The notes below the pieces were generated by a model. That model did no database searches. It was not told the origin of the DNA and saw nothing but the letters and a program-made list of their open reading frames with translations. From DATAFT01 sp035544635 (GTDB lineage Bacteria; Acidobacteriota; Thermoanaerobaculia; Multivoradales; Multivoraceae): a stretch of 5,758 bases of DNA. Below, in pieces: positions 5,573 through 5,758 of this stretch; within the stretch, counting starts at the first letter, position 1; each line of letters opens with the position of its first letter. A program made the translations under genes and the position numbers. The stretch covers positions 1 to 5,758 of the forward strand of contig DATKDQ010000376.1 of the NCBI GenBank assembly GCA_035544635.1, given 5' to 3'.

Positions 5573-5758
5573 CGCCCCTGCCCGAGCGCCGGCAGGCGCA
5601 GCCGAAACTCGCTGCCTCGGCCGGCCAGGTTCTCGACCCTGATCTCGCCGCCGTGGGCCTCGACGATGGAGCGCGCCACGTAGAGCCCGATGCCGGTGCC
5701 CGTGGTCTTGGTCGTGTAGTGCATGTCGAAGATCCGCTGCAGCGTCTCCTCCGGGATC
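5569..5758 (-). CDS. Sensor histidine kinase, C-terminal end (runs off right edge)
   Basis: The minus-strand frame from 5757 to the TGA at 5569-5571 encodes the last 62 residues of a histidine kinase ATP-binding domain. It begins IPEETLQRIFDMHYTTK, the end of the G1 box and the F-box (more usually FEPFFTTK). TTGTGIGLYVARSIVEAHGG follows, the G2 box and following helix. IRVENLAGRGSEFRLRLP is the final strand pair. The catalytic His and sensor domains lie outside the window. The stop overlaps the regulator's TTG start by four bases, so kinase and regulator form a coupled two-component pair. The G2 and F-box context (TTK-x-x-GTGIGL) is typical of NtrB-like kinases partnered with sigma-54 activators. 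The signal sensed cannot be inferred. Confidence 0.9.

Overview
The window is very GC-rich and strongly third-position-GC biased, with heavy GTG/TTG start use. Gene content (NtrC-type two-component pair, sigma-54 promoters, a secreted beta/gamma-crystallin plus DUF4214 protein, a CsbD-like stress protein, PIN toxin-antitoxin pairs) suits a Gram-negative-type bacterium of a high-GC lineage such as Acidobacteriota or Myxococcota/Deltaproteobacteria. No rRNA or marker gene is present, so this assignment is only an inference.

Right half (about 2502-5758, all minus strand): a coherent signalling locus. It begins with the C-terminal end of a sensor histidine kinase (running off the right edge), translationally coupled to a full NtrC/AtoC-type response regulator (REC, AAA+ sigma-54 activator, Fis-type HTH). 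Next come a small CsbD-like gene and then a secreted protein with a signal peptide, a beta/gamma-crystallin domain carrying two NDxxSS calcium-clamp motifs, two DUF4214 repeats and an unassigned C-terminal domain. Both target genes are preceded by near-consensus -24/-12 promoters (TGGCAC-N5-TTGC at 4184-4198 and CGGCAC-N5-TTGC at 3800-3814). The simplest reading is a self-contained stress or envelope regulon: kinase, then sigma-54 activator, then CsbD and the crystallin-fold secreted protein.

Middle (about 844-2501): an accessory, scarred region. A ribbon-helix-helix antitoxin (+) overlaps a PIN-family toxin that appears broken twice: a +1 frameshift just after its start and loss of its C-terminal third. 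The toxin reading frame runs directly into a fragment of a LapA/DUF1049 membrane protein lacking clear start and stop codons. Converging on it from the minus strand is an apparently intact AbrB/MazE-type antitoxin plus PIN-family toxin pair, with an inverted repeat upstream as a candidate operator. Between this pair and the crystallin gene lies the 3' half of a tRNA-Thr(CGU), from anticodon arm to CCA, without its 5' half. It resembles an integration or rearrangement scar.

Left end (1-843): the N-terminus of a lipoprotein (minus, running off the left edge) diverges from a plus-strand gene of unknown function whose start is uncertain and may also be affected by a +1 frameshift. No CRISPR array, transposase, rRNA or complete tRNA was seen.
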